NCBI RefSeq assembly: GCF_013114545.1 | Contig: NZ_VTXI01000001.1 | Span: forward strand, 62,001 to 126,000 | Length of the DNA stretch: 64,000 nucleotides | Direction of reading: 5' to 3' | Source of the DNA: Vibrio sp. RE86 | GTDB taxonomy: Bacteria > Pseudomonadota > Gammaproteobacteria > Enterobacterales > Vibrionaceae | Part shown: positions 34,238 through 42,272 of the stretch, piece by piece | How positions within the stretch are numbered: the first letter of the stretch is position 1 | Layout of the letters: each line of letters starts with the position of its first letter | The notes under the pieces: model-generated | What the model was told of the DNA's origin: nothing | The model's input: the letters and a program-made list of their open reading frames with translations, nothing else | The model's database searches: none | Made by a program: the position numbers and the translations under genes

Positions 34238-34576
34238 TTACGTTTTGAGGGCGGTGCTTAAATTGATGTTCTGCTTCAACCAATTATCAACCAGCCGAAT
34301 GTGGAACTCTAAACAGTCAATGCCGCAAAGCGCGATCTCACGTTCTGGTTCAAACATGCTGTCGAGAAGCTGATTCATTTCACAAGGCGCGAGCATATCT
34401 TCGTGAAGCTTTAGCTCTTTGTAAGTCATTAAACGCTGCTGCACTTCAATAAGTGAGTGAGTCGCTGCTGTTGAAAGGGGTTTGGTCAGCACTTGGCGGT
34501 TATCGCAATTAACCTGAATGATTTTTTGCAAATTGCGAGTATGGATTTTGCAATTTGCTTTTAGCGGGTACGTCAT
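34238..34576 (-). CDS. Hypothetical protein, 112 aa
   Basis: A soluble protein with a basic N-terminal third (MTYPLKANCKIHTRNLQKI) and an acidic helical remainder (EDMLAPCEMNQLLDSMFEPE). It has no signal peptide, span or motif that I recognise. GAGAGAT lies before the ATG. It faces away from the XRE regulator gene at 34728, with about 150 bases between, and shares strand with the permease 200 bases downstream. It could belong to the metal island or be independent. Confidence 0.55.
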   Translation of the reverse strand: MTYPLKANCKIHTRNLQKIIQVNCDNRQVLTKPLSTAATHSLIEVQQRLMTYKELKLHEDMLAPCEMNQLLDSMFEPEREIALCGIDCLEFHIRLVDNWLKQNINLSTALKT

Positions 34577-34727
34577 TGTATCTCTCGTGTTAAGCGGTTT
34601 GTACGGTAAGTGCCTTTTTTCAAAGGGATTTTATGGAACAACCCATTAGGGGTAAACCGAGGCAGGAAAATATGGTCCACAAATTGCTGTAAATAGGACA
34701 ATTCAGTCCAGTTTATTGGGGGGAAGA

Positions 34728-35042
34728 ATGGATCCGATCATCATGGTTATCATGGAGCGTCGAAAGCAAGCGGGTTTATCGCAGGAAAAAGTCGCCAAGC
34801 TAGCTGGGATGAGCACTAAAACTTATCAACGCATTGAGCGAGGTGAGTCAGACCTTAAACTTTCTCAATATCGTTCCATTTTGCGTACATTGGGCATGAC
34901 TCATTTAGATGTGGCAATGGATGAACTGTCAGTGAGAAAGGTCGAGTCTGATGATTTGATGTCTGCAGTACGTTTGCTCGACAAAGAGTCAAAACTGCTG
35001 TTGATTCGATTTATTCTCCAAGTCTCTAAAGGAAGAAATTAG
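34728..35042 (+). CDS. XRE-family helix-turn-helix regulator
   Basis: A 104-aa protein with a Cro/C1-type helix-turn-helix at about residues 5-60 (RRKQAGLSQEKVAKLAGMSTK then RIERGESDLKL) and a short C-terminal helical part. The ATG at 34728 follows GGGGGGAAGA, a good ribosome-binding sequence; an upstream TTG in frame would place that sequence inside the gene. It lies 110 bases before the arsR-like gene on the same strand. Its target is unknown. Confidence 0.82.
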   Translation: MDPIIMVIMERRKQAGLSQEKVAKLAGMSTKTYQRIERGESDLKLSQYRSILRTLGMTHLDVAMDELSVRKVESDDLMSAVRLLDKESKLLLIRFILQVSKGRN

Positions 35043-35085
35043 CTGATCTGATACATCGCCCTAGAGCAATGATTGCAAATTATCA

Positions 35086-35109
35086 ATATTTCCATTATTT
35101 TGGAAATAT
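35086..35109. promoter_or_regulatory. Palindromic operator before the arsR-like gene
   Basis: A perfect 9-bp inverted repeat (ATATTTCCA / TGGAAATAT) with six bases between, 44 bases before the ArsR start. ArsR-family repressors bind AT-rich palindromes of about this size in their own promoters, so autoregulation is likely. Confidence 0.6.
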
Positions 35110-35152
35110 AAAGCCCACACTTTGTGGCTAGTCGGTTAATTTGGAGTTTTTG

Positions 35153-35446
35153 ATGGAACTAGAAGTCGTTGCAAAAGCACTCAAAGAGCTGGGGCATCCT
35201 ACTCGCTTATCAATCTATAAAGCGGTCGTGAAGGCTGGGTATCAAGGTATCGCGGTGGGCTCAGTTCAAGAACAATTGGGTATTCCTGGTTCAACCTTAT
35301 CGCACCATATATCGAGCTTGGCTTCAGCAGGGCTTATCAGTCAACGCAGAGAAGGCCGAACCCTGTTTTGCGTGGCAGAATACCAATGCCTAGAAGGTGT
35401 GATCAGTTTTCTACAAGACGAGTGCTGCGCCGATGAAACTTGCTGA
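35153..35446 (+). CDS. ArsR-family metalloregulator
   Basis: A 97-aa winged helix regulator (ATG at 35153, GGAG upstream; an in-frame TTG at 35141 is less likely). LKELGHPTRLSIYKAVVKAG is the family opening, and the recognition helix is near IPGSTLSHHISSLASAGLIS. The C-terminus ends in ECCADETC, three cysteines that could bind a soft metal ion; the usual ArsR alpha-3 CxC motif is absent. It overlaps the sigma factor gene by 14 bases, so regulator and sigma factor are co-expressed. Confidence 0.85.
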   Translation: MELEVVAKALKELGHPTRLSIYKAVVKAGYQGIAVGSVQEQLGIPGSTLSHHISSLASAGLISQRREGRTLFCVAEYQCLEGVISFLQDECCADETC

Positions 35447-36005
35447 TCCGAATCTCACTTTAGAAGAGGTGTGGGGACAGTACCAGAAAGCGCTTAAGTC
35501 TTTTCTCCATTCAAAAGTCAGTAACCCTGATGACGTGGATGATCTTCAGCAAGAGATACTATTAAAAACGCACCAAAACCTATCCTCCGTCAAAGACGCA
35601 GACAGTGTAAAGTCTTGGCTATTCCAGCTGGCAAATCGAACCATCATTGATTTTTACCGTAAGCGCGCTAGACAGCAACGTGACAGTGAACTGCAAGCGG
35701 AGGATTTATGGTTTGAGCAAGAAGAGGCGACCTTGGAGCAAGAGATGGCCGAGTGCATTAAGCCATTTGTCGATGCTTTGCCGAGTGATCAATCATCGTT
35801 GATTGATGCGGTCGATTTACAAGGAGAAAGTCAGAAGCGACTGGCTGAAAAAGTTGGCGTCAGCTATTCCACGTTAAAATCTCGTGTACAGAAGGGGCGT
35901 TTAGAGCTTCGTAAATTGTTTGAAGATTGCTGTACCTTGCAACTCGACAAGCACGGAAATGTGATGGAATGCGAAGCTAAATCAAACAGTTGTGGTCGCT
36001 GTTAG
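35433..36005 (+). CDS. sigZ: SigZ-like ECF RNA polymerase sigma factor
   Basis: A 190-aa extracytoplasmic-function sigma factor. Region 2 covers about residues 10-80 (DVDDLQQEILLKTHQNL, then SWLFQLANRTIIDFYRKRAR) and region 4 about 115-165 (SQKRLAEKVGVSYSTLKSRVQKGR). The C-terminus has a cysteine-rich tail (CC, then CEAKSNSCGRC) as in proteins named SigZ. No anti-sigma gene follows, so the tail itself may sense metal or redox state. It overlaps the ArsR gene and is followed by a terminator. Confidence 0.85.
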   Translation: MKLADPNLTLEEVWGQYQKALKSFLHSKVSNPDDVDDLQQEILLKTHQNLSSVKDADSVKSWLFQLANRTIIDFYRKRARQQRDSELQAEDLWFEQEEATLEQEMAECIKPFVDALPSDQSSLIDAVDLQGESQKRLAEKVGVSYSTLKSRVQKGRLELRKLFEDCCTLQLDKHGNVMECEAKSNSCGRC

Positions 36006-36061
36006 AATTGAGCTTCTACACTTCTTTCTATACTGTTTATTCTGCTATTTGGAAATAATAG

Positions 36062-36098
36062 AAAGCCCCCCATTGGATGTGTCTTCGGGGGCTTTTTT
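36062..36098. terminator. Terminator after the sigma factor gene
   Basis: Stem AAAGCCCCC / GGGGGCTTT with a long loop, followed by T7. It may also act for the protease gene converging from the right. Confidence 0.88.
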
Positions 36099-36107
36099 TG
36101 TTGTGGG

Positions 36108-38288
36108 TTACTTGGTCAGATCTATGAATGCACCATTAAGTGTGCCAGTGCTTTGAGGATGTTGTTTGTACATGCTGTACATATTCATATCGAGCACTTT
36201 TTGGTTGGCGTAATCAAAAGCTTCCTGAAGTGTTAATGTACCGTCTTGATTGGTATCCGCGACGGCATTGCCACCATTAAACAGTCCAGCACCTTGTGTT
36301 ATGTAGTAGGTGAAGTAGCCCATGTCCACGCCATCCCCTTCTCGCTCGACCTTATAATCGCTAGCGTAGGGAGAGGCGTCGAGCTCTCTTGCAAGACCTG
36401 CCCATGAAAACTCAAGAGAATTTGATGATGTCACTACTGTGTAAGTTGGATCATTTTCGAACTGTTTTAACCCTTTACCCGAGCCACAACTTTCTAAGAT
36501 AACTACCTTTTCTCCTGGATACTTATCGAGTTGTGTTTTTAGGTCATCGAAATCAATAGAGTGATCGTTGAACCAAATACCTCCGCCTCGACTGTCTCGA
36601 CCATGAGAGGCAATGTAGACAATTAACTTGCCGTCTGATGCCGTTTGTTCGGCTGCTTTTTGTACGTAGTGTGAAAATTCAGAGGTGGAAATGTTGTGCA
36701 TCAAATTCGTATTGTAGCCAGAGTTCGAAAGCATCTTTTCCATAGCAGTTGCATCATTTACCGTGGAAGCCATCTCCGCATGATCTAAATAATCGCCATC
36801 TTGATTTTTATCACCGATACCGATGAGCAGTGCGTTGTTTTTATATTGTTTCACTGGCTCAATAACTAAGTTTGAAACTTCAATTAAGCTGTTTTCAAAC
36901 GTTAGGCCATCTTGTAGATCTTGCCCACTCACTCGAATTGTAAAGTGCTGAGCTCTGTTATAGACGCCCGAATAGCCAGTGTACCAATTGGTTTTCTTAA
37001 ACAGTTCATCCCCTAAAGCATTCGAAACCAGAGATTTGACTTTCTTGCCATTCTCATGCTTTTTCGTTGCAGATCCGAGGTGGAAAGTCACGTCGTAATC
37101 CGCATCTGGGTTCACTTCAGTATCTCCATTTGCGACCACGGTGAATGACGAATCTTCTTTACCGAACCACGCCTGAGTTGTAACCGCATAATATTGATTG
37201 TGGGGGATGAGGTCGAAACCCTCGTGCTCAATCATTAGCTCGACAGTATCGCCATTTTGCGCAGTGCTCGGTGGTGCAAAGTCAAAATTAAACTTCGGTG
37301 TATTCGCCTCTTCTTTTTGAACGCCGATACTTTCCACCGTAATATCGTCTAACGTTACAAAGGCGTTCTTTAAACTAATCCCTTGTCTGAGTTGCTCACT
37401 CGTCACGGTAAACTCGATATTCTTTTTGGGGTTACCAAAGAATGATTGAAACTGAGCAATGGACTCTTCATTGCTAAAGACCGATAACTTCACCTTGTCT
37501 TTATTTTTCGCTTGGCCTGTCGATGCCCCTGCCAACGCTGTGACTTTAAATACTTGACCGTCGTAAGTGGCTGCTTGGCTGTTGAGCTTTAGGTCTAGTT
37601 GACCGACCGTTCGAGGGTAGACAAATGTTTGCCCCTTTCGGTTACCTGCTTTTTGGCTTGTAGGCGTTAATGTAAAGTCGCCATTTTGCAGCTGAGAGCG
37701 GAACGACTGACCGTGTGAGTAACGGCTCGCTGAGTAAAAGTCGAATGTAGCAAGTTTAGACGTCGGCGTAACTTTGATGTTATCTAAGGTCACGAACTGG
37801 TTGGCAAAAACTAACCCTTCCATCAGCGTTTTACCGGTTACCGTCAATTGGATATGCTGCTCGCTCGCTCCAAACAAATCCGCATAGCTTTGGATTGCAG
37901 TCTCCCCGTGAAGGACATCAAGCCTAACTTTGTTCCTTATTGAGGATCTCGACGTTGATGGTGCGGCTTTGAATGAGACCTCAAACAATACGTTTTCGAT
38001 TTCCGGGCGATGGTCAGACAGCGACAAAGTCAGTTGACCACTATCAGAGTAGACAAATGTTTGGCCAAATTGATCGCCCATTTTTTGCTTGGATGCACTT
38101 AGGGAGTAGGCTTTTTGATTAAAGGTTCCATCGTAATCTCGCCCATGGTCAAAATAACGAAAGTAATCAAAATTAAACGTGGTGGTGAGTGATTTGTCGT
38201 TGCTGATGTTCTCTGATCCCAGAGAGGCTTGCGCTAGAACTGGCGCGCAAGTTAAGCAGCAAGCCACCGCAACTTTAGACATCTTCAT
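36108..38288 (-). CDS. Secreted caspase-like / C13-type cysteine protease with three internal repeats
   Basis: The ATG at 38288 has AAAGGAG upstream and opens a signal peptide (MKMSKVAVACCLTCAPVLAQ). The 726-aa product has three regions. Residues about 38-175, 180-325 and 333-480 are tandem beta-rich repeats, each ending in a similar strand (VTLDNIKVTP, VTLDDITVES, IEVSNLVIEP). Residues about 484-726 form a caspase/legumain-like protease: His562 in YIASHGRDSRGG and Cys601 in VVILESCGSGKG are the catalytic pair. A complete EF-hand loop, DTNQDGTLTLQE, is near 678-689, and DKNQDGDYLDHAE near 493-505 resembles another, so calcium may activate it. Function and substrate are unknown. Confidence 0.78.
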   Translation of the reverse strand: MKMSKVAVACCLTCAPVLAQASLGSENISNDKSLTTTFNFDYFRYFDHGRDYDGTFNQKAYSLSASKQKMGDQFGQTFVYSDSGQLTLSLSDHRPEIENVLFEVSFKAAPSTSRSSIRNKVRLDVLHGETAIQSYADLFGASEQHIQLTVTGKTLMEGLVFANQFVTLDNIKVTPTSKLATFDFYSASRYSHGQSFRSQLQNGDFTLTPTSQKAGNRKGQTFVYPRTVGQLDLKLNSQAATYDGQVFKVTALAGASTGQAKNKDKVKLSVFSNEESIAQFQSFFGNPKKNIEFTVTSEQLRQGISLKNAFVTLDDITVESIGVQKEEANTPKFNFDFAPPSTAQNGDTVELMIEHEGFDLIPHNQYYAVTTQAWFGKEDSSFTVVANGDTEVNPDADYDVTFHLGSATKKHENGKKVKSLVSNALGDELFKKTNWYTGYSGVYNRAQHFTIRVSGQDLQDGLTFENSLIEVSNLVIEPVKQYKNNALLIGIGDKNQDGDYLDHAEMASTVNDATAMEKMLSNSGYNTNLMHNISTSEFSHYVQKAAEQTASDGKLIVYIASHGRDSRGGGIWFNDHSIDFDDLKTQLDKYPGEKVVILESCGSGKGLKQFENDPTYTVVTSSNSLEFSWAGLARELDASPYASDYKVEREGDGVDMGYFTYYITQGAGLFNGGNAVADTNQDGTLTLQEAFDYANQKVLDMNMYSMYKQHPQSTGTLNGAFIDLTK

Positions 38289-38521
38289 GTTTTCTCCTTT
38301 CATACAGAATGATGTTCTGTTTAAAGTTAGTCGCATATAATCTCACTGTCAAATGAATAGAGATGCATTTTTTTAAGGGGGATAATCAATATGAGCTCAA
38401 TTGAGTAAGTGCTTTTCTGATACTTTTTTTCTTTTTTTTCGTCTTTTCATCATGCTCATCGTCTTAAAGGTGTAAGTGATGCAAAGCTCGCATCCATCCC
38501 CTAAATTAAGAGAGTTAAGAA

Positions 38522-39211
38522 ATGATTAAGATCGTAAGCTTCAAAATTTGTCCATTTGTCCAACGTGTTACCGCAGCGCTAGAAGCGAAGAAGATCCCTT
38601 ATGAGATTGAGTACATCAGCCTTAAGAACAAACCTCAGTGGTTCCTAGATATCTCTCCGAACGGACAAGTACCTCTACTAGTGACTGAAAATGGTACTGC
38701 ACTGTTTGAGTCGGATGCGATCATTGAATACATCGAAGATGAGTTTGGAGCATTAGAAGAAGGTGTGACTAACGAGCAACGAGCGCTTGACCGTGCGTGG
38801 AGCTACTTAGGTTCAAAGCATTATTTGGCTCAGTGCAGCACAATGCGCAGCAATGACAAAGCAACACTCACCGACCGAGTAGCGAATATTGCGAAAGCAT
38901 TTGGTAAGGTAGAAAAACAGCTTACAGGGCCTTTCTTCAAAGGTGACCAGTTGAGCAATGTAGACATGGCATGGCTACCTCTACTGCACCGCGCTGACAT
39001 CATCAAAGCGCATACTTGCTTTGACATGTTAGAGGGCTTTCCTAAAGTACAGGCTTGGCAGCAACAGATTATGGAAACTGGACTAGTGGAGAAAACAGTG
39101 TCTGAAGACTTTGAAGCAGCATTTACCGGCTTCTACCTATCAGATGACACCTTTTTAGGTAAAGGCGAAGACTGCAAGCCGAACAATGGCTGTGGTACAA
39201 ACTGCTGCTAA
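38522..39211 (+). CDS. Glutathione S-transferase with cysteine-rich tail
   Basis: A 229-aa glutathione transferase. The N-terminal thioredoxin domain (about 1-78) has a CPFVQR motif with Cys10 as the active residue, as in omega-class and stringent-starvation-like proteins; NGQVPLLVTENG and LFESDAIIEYI bind glutathione. The helical domain is about 85-200. The tail ends GEDCKPNNGCGTNCC with four cysteines, unusual for the family and like a metal-binding end. With the neighbouring metal genes this suggests a role in thiol-metal chemistry. It is transcribed alone. Confidence 0.85.
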   Translation: MIKIVSFKICPFVQRVTAALEAKKIPYEIEYISLKNKPQWFLDISPNGQVPLLVTENGTALFESDAIIEYIEDEFGALEEGVTNEQRALDRAWSYLGSKHYLAQCSTMRSNDKATLTDRVANIAKAFGKVEKQLTGPFFKGDQLSNVDMAWLPLLHRADIIKAHTCFDMLEGFPKVQAWQQQIMETGLVEKTVSEDFEAAFTGFYLSDDTFLGKGEDCKPNNGCGTNCC

Positions 39212-39230
39212 CACCCAGTAAATGTGATGG

Positions 39231-39257
39231 AGCCTCGCTATTTAGTGAGGCTTTTTT
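39231..39257 (+). terminator. Terminator of the GST gene
   Basis: Stem AGCCTCGCTA / TAGTGAGGCT (one G-T pair) with a short loop and T6. Confidence 0.88.
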
Positions 39258-39331
39258 GTATTTACTGTTTGGCCTTTGAAAGATTACCTAAACTGTTTAG
39301 GTCTTAGTTACTGATAGATAGGGAGAATAGA

Positions 39332-39718
39332 ATGGTAACTGCACTTTACGCGTCGATACTTGCGGCTTTGATGATTTGGTTGTCGATTGAGGTGATCAAG
39401 CAGCGTCGCAAGGCTCAAGTAAAGTACGCCGACGGTGGTGTCGATGCTCTTCAAATTGCGCGCAGTGCTCACAGTAATGCAGTGGATTATATTCCCATCA
39501 CGCTGATCATGATGGCCCTACTTGAATACAATGGGGCAAGCTTATGGATGGTACACGTATGTGGTGGATTATTTGTGTTCGGGCGTATCTTGCATGCCAA
39601 AGGGATTTTAGCGGACAAACTGAAAGGACGAGTGTCTGGGATGAAACTTACCTTTTTGGTCATGGCTATCCTGATTGTTCTCAACATCGCTTATTTGCCT
39701 TTTGACAGGCTGTGGTAA
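39332..39718 (+). CDS. MAPEG-family membrane protein, YecN-like
   Basis: A 128-aa protein with four membrane spans. RRKAQVKYADGGVDAL, then ARSAHSNAVDYIPITLIMMALLE and GRILHAKGI, are the core motifs of MAPEG proteins, membrane glutathione-dependent transferases of which bacterial YecN is a member with unclear substrate. It overlaps nothing but ends exactly one base before the next gene, so the two form an operon. Confidence 0.86.
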   Translation: MVTALYASILAALMIWLSIEVIKQRRKAQVKYADGGVDALQIARSAHSNAVDYIPITLIMMALLEYNGASLWMVHVCGGLFVFGRILHAKGILADKLKGRVSGMKLTFLVMAILIVLNIAYLPFDRLW

Positions 39719-40246
39719 ATGAAAATATACGCACCGCCAGCATGGTCGCTCGTACTAACAGGTTTGATTTTGAACGTGTTGGCCTTGCTGATGTCGAGTG
39801 TCGTACTCGATAGATTAAGTGGTGAGATAGCGACGCTGACCGAGCAAAAGGATGAGAATGTCTATTCCATTCAGCTTGCTTGGAACAGTGTTGAGATGCT
39901 CGAACGTAAGCGAGAAATGCTCCTGATTCATTTATCTCAAAATGTAGACTCTAAGCCTAACTCCTCCATACAAAACGCGCTTCAAGGTCAATTAAGTCAT
40001 TGGGTGACGGCGACAGTTCCTGAGATCACGATAGAGAATTTGCCTCAGCTAATGATGTTGGTGAATCAAGCCCAGCAGCGCTATCGTGATCAGATTGATG
40101 AATTCTATCTGGATAATCTCTCTACTTCCGAGCGCGTTACTGTGCTTAATGAACAGATTGCGTGGTACAAAAACATCGGCCTGTTTTTACAAGTGTTTGG
40201 TTTAGCGCTCATACTGGCTAGGGACTTGGCGAGACGGCCAAGTTAA
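39719..40246 (+). CDS. Hypothetical membrane-anchored coiled protein, 175 aa
   Basis: Two membrane spans, near residues 8-28 and 155-172, frame a helical, partly coiled segment (about 30-150, with LSGEIATLTEQKDENVYSIQ). The ends are short. This two-span layout with a helical loop is seen in sensor and scaffold proteins, but I recognise no family. It starts directly after the MAPEG stop codon. A terminator follows 18 bases after its own stop. Confidence 0.65.
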   Translation: MKIYAPPAWSLVLTGLILNVLALLMSSVVLDRLSGEIATLTEQKDENVYSIQLAWNSVEMLERKREMLLIHLSQNVDSKPNSSIQNALQGQLSHWVTATVPEITIENLPQLMMLVNQAQQRYRDQIDEFYLDNLSTSERVTVLNEQIAWYKNIGLFLQVFGLALILARDLARRPS

Positions 40247-40263
40247 ATCTTACTGCTTAAAGT

Positions 40264-40294
40264 AAAAAAGCGATGGTAAAAACCATCGCTTTTT
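40264..40294. terminator. Bidirectional terminator
   Basis: Stem AAAAAAGCGATGGT / ACCATCGCTTTTT with a 4-base loop between the 175-aa gene and the acyltransferase gene. Confidence 0.9.
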
Positions 40295-40313
40295 AGTTTT
40301 AAATCTCCACTAA

Positions 40314-41336
40314 CTAGCGGAACAGCCAGCGATAGAGCGGCGTTTTTTCTAACCCTCTTACCACCAAGTAAGTCACGACGGTCGCGCCAAATAACACCGT
40401 CATATCTTTCGCAAAACCACCGAGTTCAAGAATTCCAGCAACGTTCATCATCACGATGATCATAGGTAGATGCGCAACATAAAGTGGCAGAACGTACTTT
40501 GATTGTGCGGTTAACCAACGGCCAGTACCTAACGTCGGTTTGCTGAGTAGCCATAAAAAGGCACCAGTGCCCCATAAGACAGTGCCAAATAGATAGTCAT
40601 TGGCATTAAAGGGTTGGTCGAACTGGCTGAGAACCCAAGCTTCGGTAAAGTGCATCACTATGCCTAGTGTCGCCAGTTGCAGGGCTTGTTTGCTGGTCGC
40701 GGTGGTAGCTTGTTGTCTTATCGCAAAACCAATTGCGAACAGCAAGGTACTAAAGAAGGGGCCATTACGGGTAAAAAAGGGTGCCCAAAAGTCGGTTAGC
40801 CCCTGGTAGCTTCCTGCCAATACGCCATAAACGTATAGCGCCATACCGAGCGGAATTAACAACTCGATTTTGTTTCGATGCGCAAGAAGAGCCGTGATAG
40901 CCGCTGCACTGATCAGGGCAGGAATAAACCACAAGTGAACCAGTCCGCCTTCCAATAGGGTATTGAGTGGCGTCTGCGCGAGGAAACCCCAGTAGCCCTG
41001 TCTCTCGGCTAAATAGCCCGCTTCGGCAACTTTCCCAAGGTTAAATGGCATGGCTAAGCAGATAAGGCTCCAAACAACGAACACTTTAAGGAGTGGAGTG
41101 CTGTAGCGTTTAAAGGTTTCTAATGGGTTTTGAACCAACTTAGGTTGAATTAAGTAGCCGGAAATTAGGAAAAATAAGGGAACAGCGAATCGAGTCGCTT
41201 GGTTGAAGATGTAACCCACCCAAGGAACCTCGTTGAACTGCCAATAGCTTAAAAACATCTGGCAGTGCATAGCGGCAATAGCAAGGATCGCCACAACACG
41301 GCCTAGTTCGATACTCTGAATTTTTTGATTTTCCAT
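40314..41336 (-). CDS. Acyltransferase family 3 membrane protein
   Basis: An integral membrane acyltransferase of the OatA/WecH family with about ten spans. The ATG at 41336 (340 aa) starts just before the family opening IQSIELGRVVAILAIAAMH, whose His is the catalytic residue; a longer frame to 41387 is possible, and neither start has a strong ribosome-binding site. RFAVPLFFLISGYLI and VHLWFIPALI are further family segments. It probably acetylates an exopolysaccharide, lipid or peptidoglycan component; the substrate is unknown. Confidence 0.83.
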   Translation of the reverse strand: MENQKIQSIELGRVVAILAIAAMHCQMFLSYWQFNEVPWVGYIFNQATRFAVPLFFLISGYLIQPKLVQNPLETFKRYSTPLLKVFVVWSLICLAMPFNLGKVAEAGYLAERQGYWGFLAQTPLNTLLEGGLVHLWFIPALISAAAITALLAHRNKIELLIPLGMALYVYGVLAGSYQGLTDFWAPFFTRNGPFFSTLLFAIGFAIRQQATTATSKQALQLATLGIVMHFTEAWVLSQFDQPFNANDYLFGTVLWGTGAFLWLLSKPTLGTGRWLTAQSKYVLPLYVAHLPMIIVMMNVAGILELGGFAKDMTVLFGATVVTYLVVRGLEKTPLYRWLFR

Positions 41337-41579
41337 AGCGATATTCAAAGAAAAAGGAAGAGGGATATCGTATATCAGGATGACCATAATCGAAGTAGCG
41401 TAAAATCAATATGAAGGTGATAACAGGGCTATTTGGATTAATATTTGCGAAGTAAATCAAACTAATTATGTCGGAGTAGGCGAGCCACTACCCTCCACCT
41501 TAGGTGATAAATCTATTAAATAGTTTGAAAAAAAGAACGAGTGTGCTAAAAATAATGTCAGTAGTGTTGAGAGAGCAGT

Positions 41580-42167
41580 ATGAGTAAAGGCAAAGTCACC
41601 CGAGAAAACATCTTGGCTAAGGCATTTGAGCTAGCGAGTGAAAATGGACTTGAGAGCCTCACGATTGGCGAGCTCGCCAAGCAGTGTGGGATGTCAAAAA
41701 GTGGTCTTTTTGCCCATTTTAACTCGAAAGATAACCTGCAAATTGCGGTGCTTGATTATGCCAATCAGGTCTTTACTGCACGTGTGATCGCACCTGCTCG
41801 CGAGTGTTCATCGATCTCGATTGAAGAGAAGTTAACCAAGCTTTTGGATAATTGGCTTGGTTGGAATCACTCTTTTCAAGGCAGTTGCATGTTTTTAGAT
41901 GCTTGGAAAGAGACCAGCGTCGATGAAGCACCGACACAAAAGGCATTAAAGAAGACACTTGCCACTTGGATTGAGTATTTACGAATTCAAGTAGCGAAAG
42001 GGGTCGAAAATGGCGAGTTTCGTCGCGATCTAGACCCTAAACAAGCGACGTTTGAATTGTATGGTTTGTATTTGAGTGCTCACCTGTTTTATTCAATTCA
42101 TGGGGAGCAGGCGAGTTACAACCATTTTTGGCAGGGCGTTCAAAGCCAAATTGCTCGCTGGAAATAG
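41580..42167 (+). CDS. TetR-family transcriptional regulator
   Basis: A 195-aa TetR repressor: helix-turn-helix near residues 25-45 (LTIGELAKQCGMSKSGLFAHF) and a C-terminal ligand domain with the ELYGLYLSAHLFYSIHG end common to the TetR_C_11-like group. It is about 100 bases before the alpha/beta hydrolase gene on the same strand and may control it; no palindrome between them was clear enough to call. Confidence 0.85.
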   Translation: MSKGKVTRENILAKAFELASENGLESLTIGELAKQCGMSKSGLFAHFNSKDNLQIAVLDYANQVFTARVIAPARECSSISIEEKLTKLLDNWLGWNHSFQGSCMFLDAWKETSVDEAPTQKALKKTLATWIEYLRIQVAKGVENGEFRRDLDPKQATFELYGLYLSAHLFYSIHGEQASYNHFWQGVQSQIARWK

Positions 42168-42272
42168 ACATAATGAAGCTAAGCAGACTGCTTAGCTTAT
42201 TCTTTATATAAAAATAGCACGGTCGTTCGCTTTGTGGTTTAACAATGGATCGGGCGTTAAAAGGACAGAACC

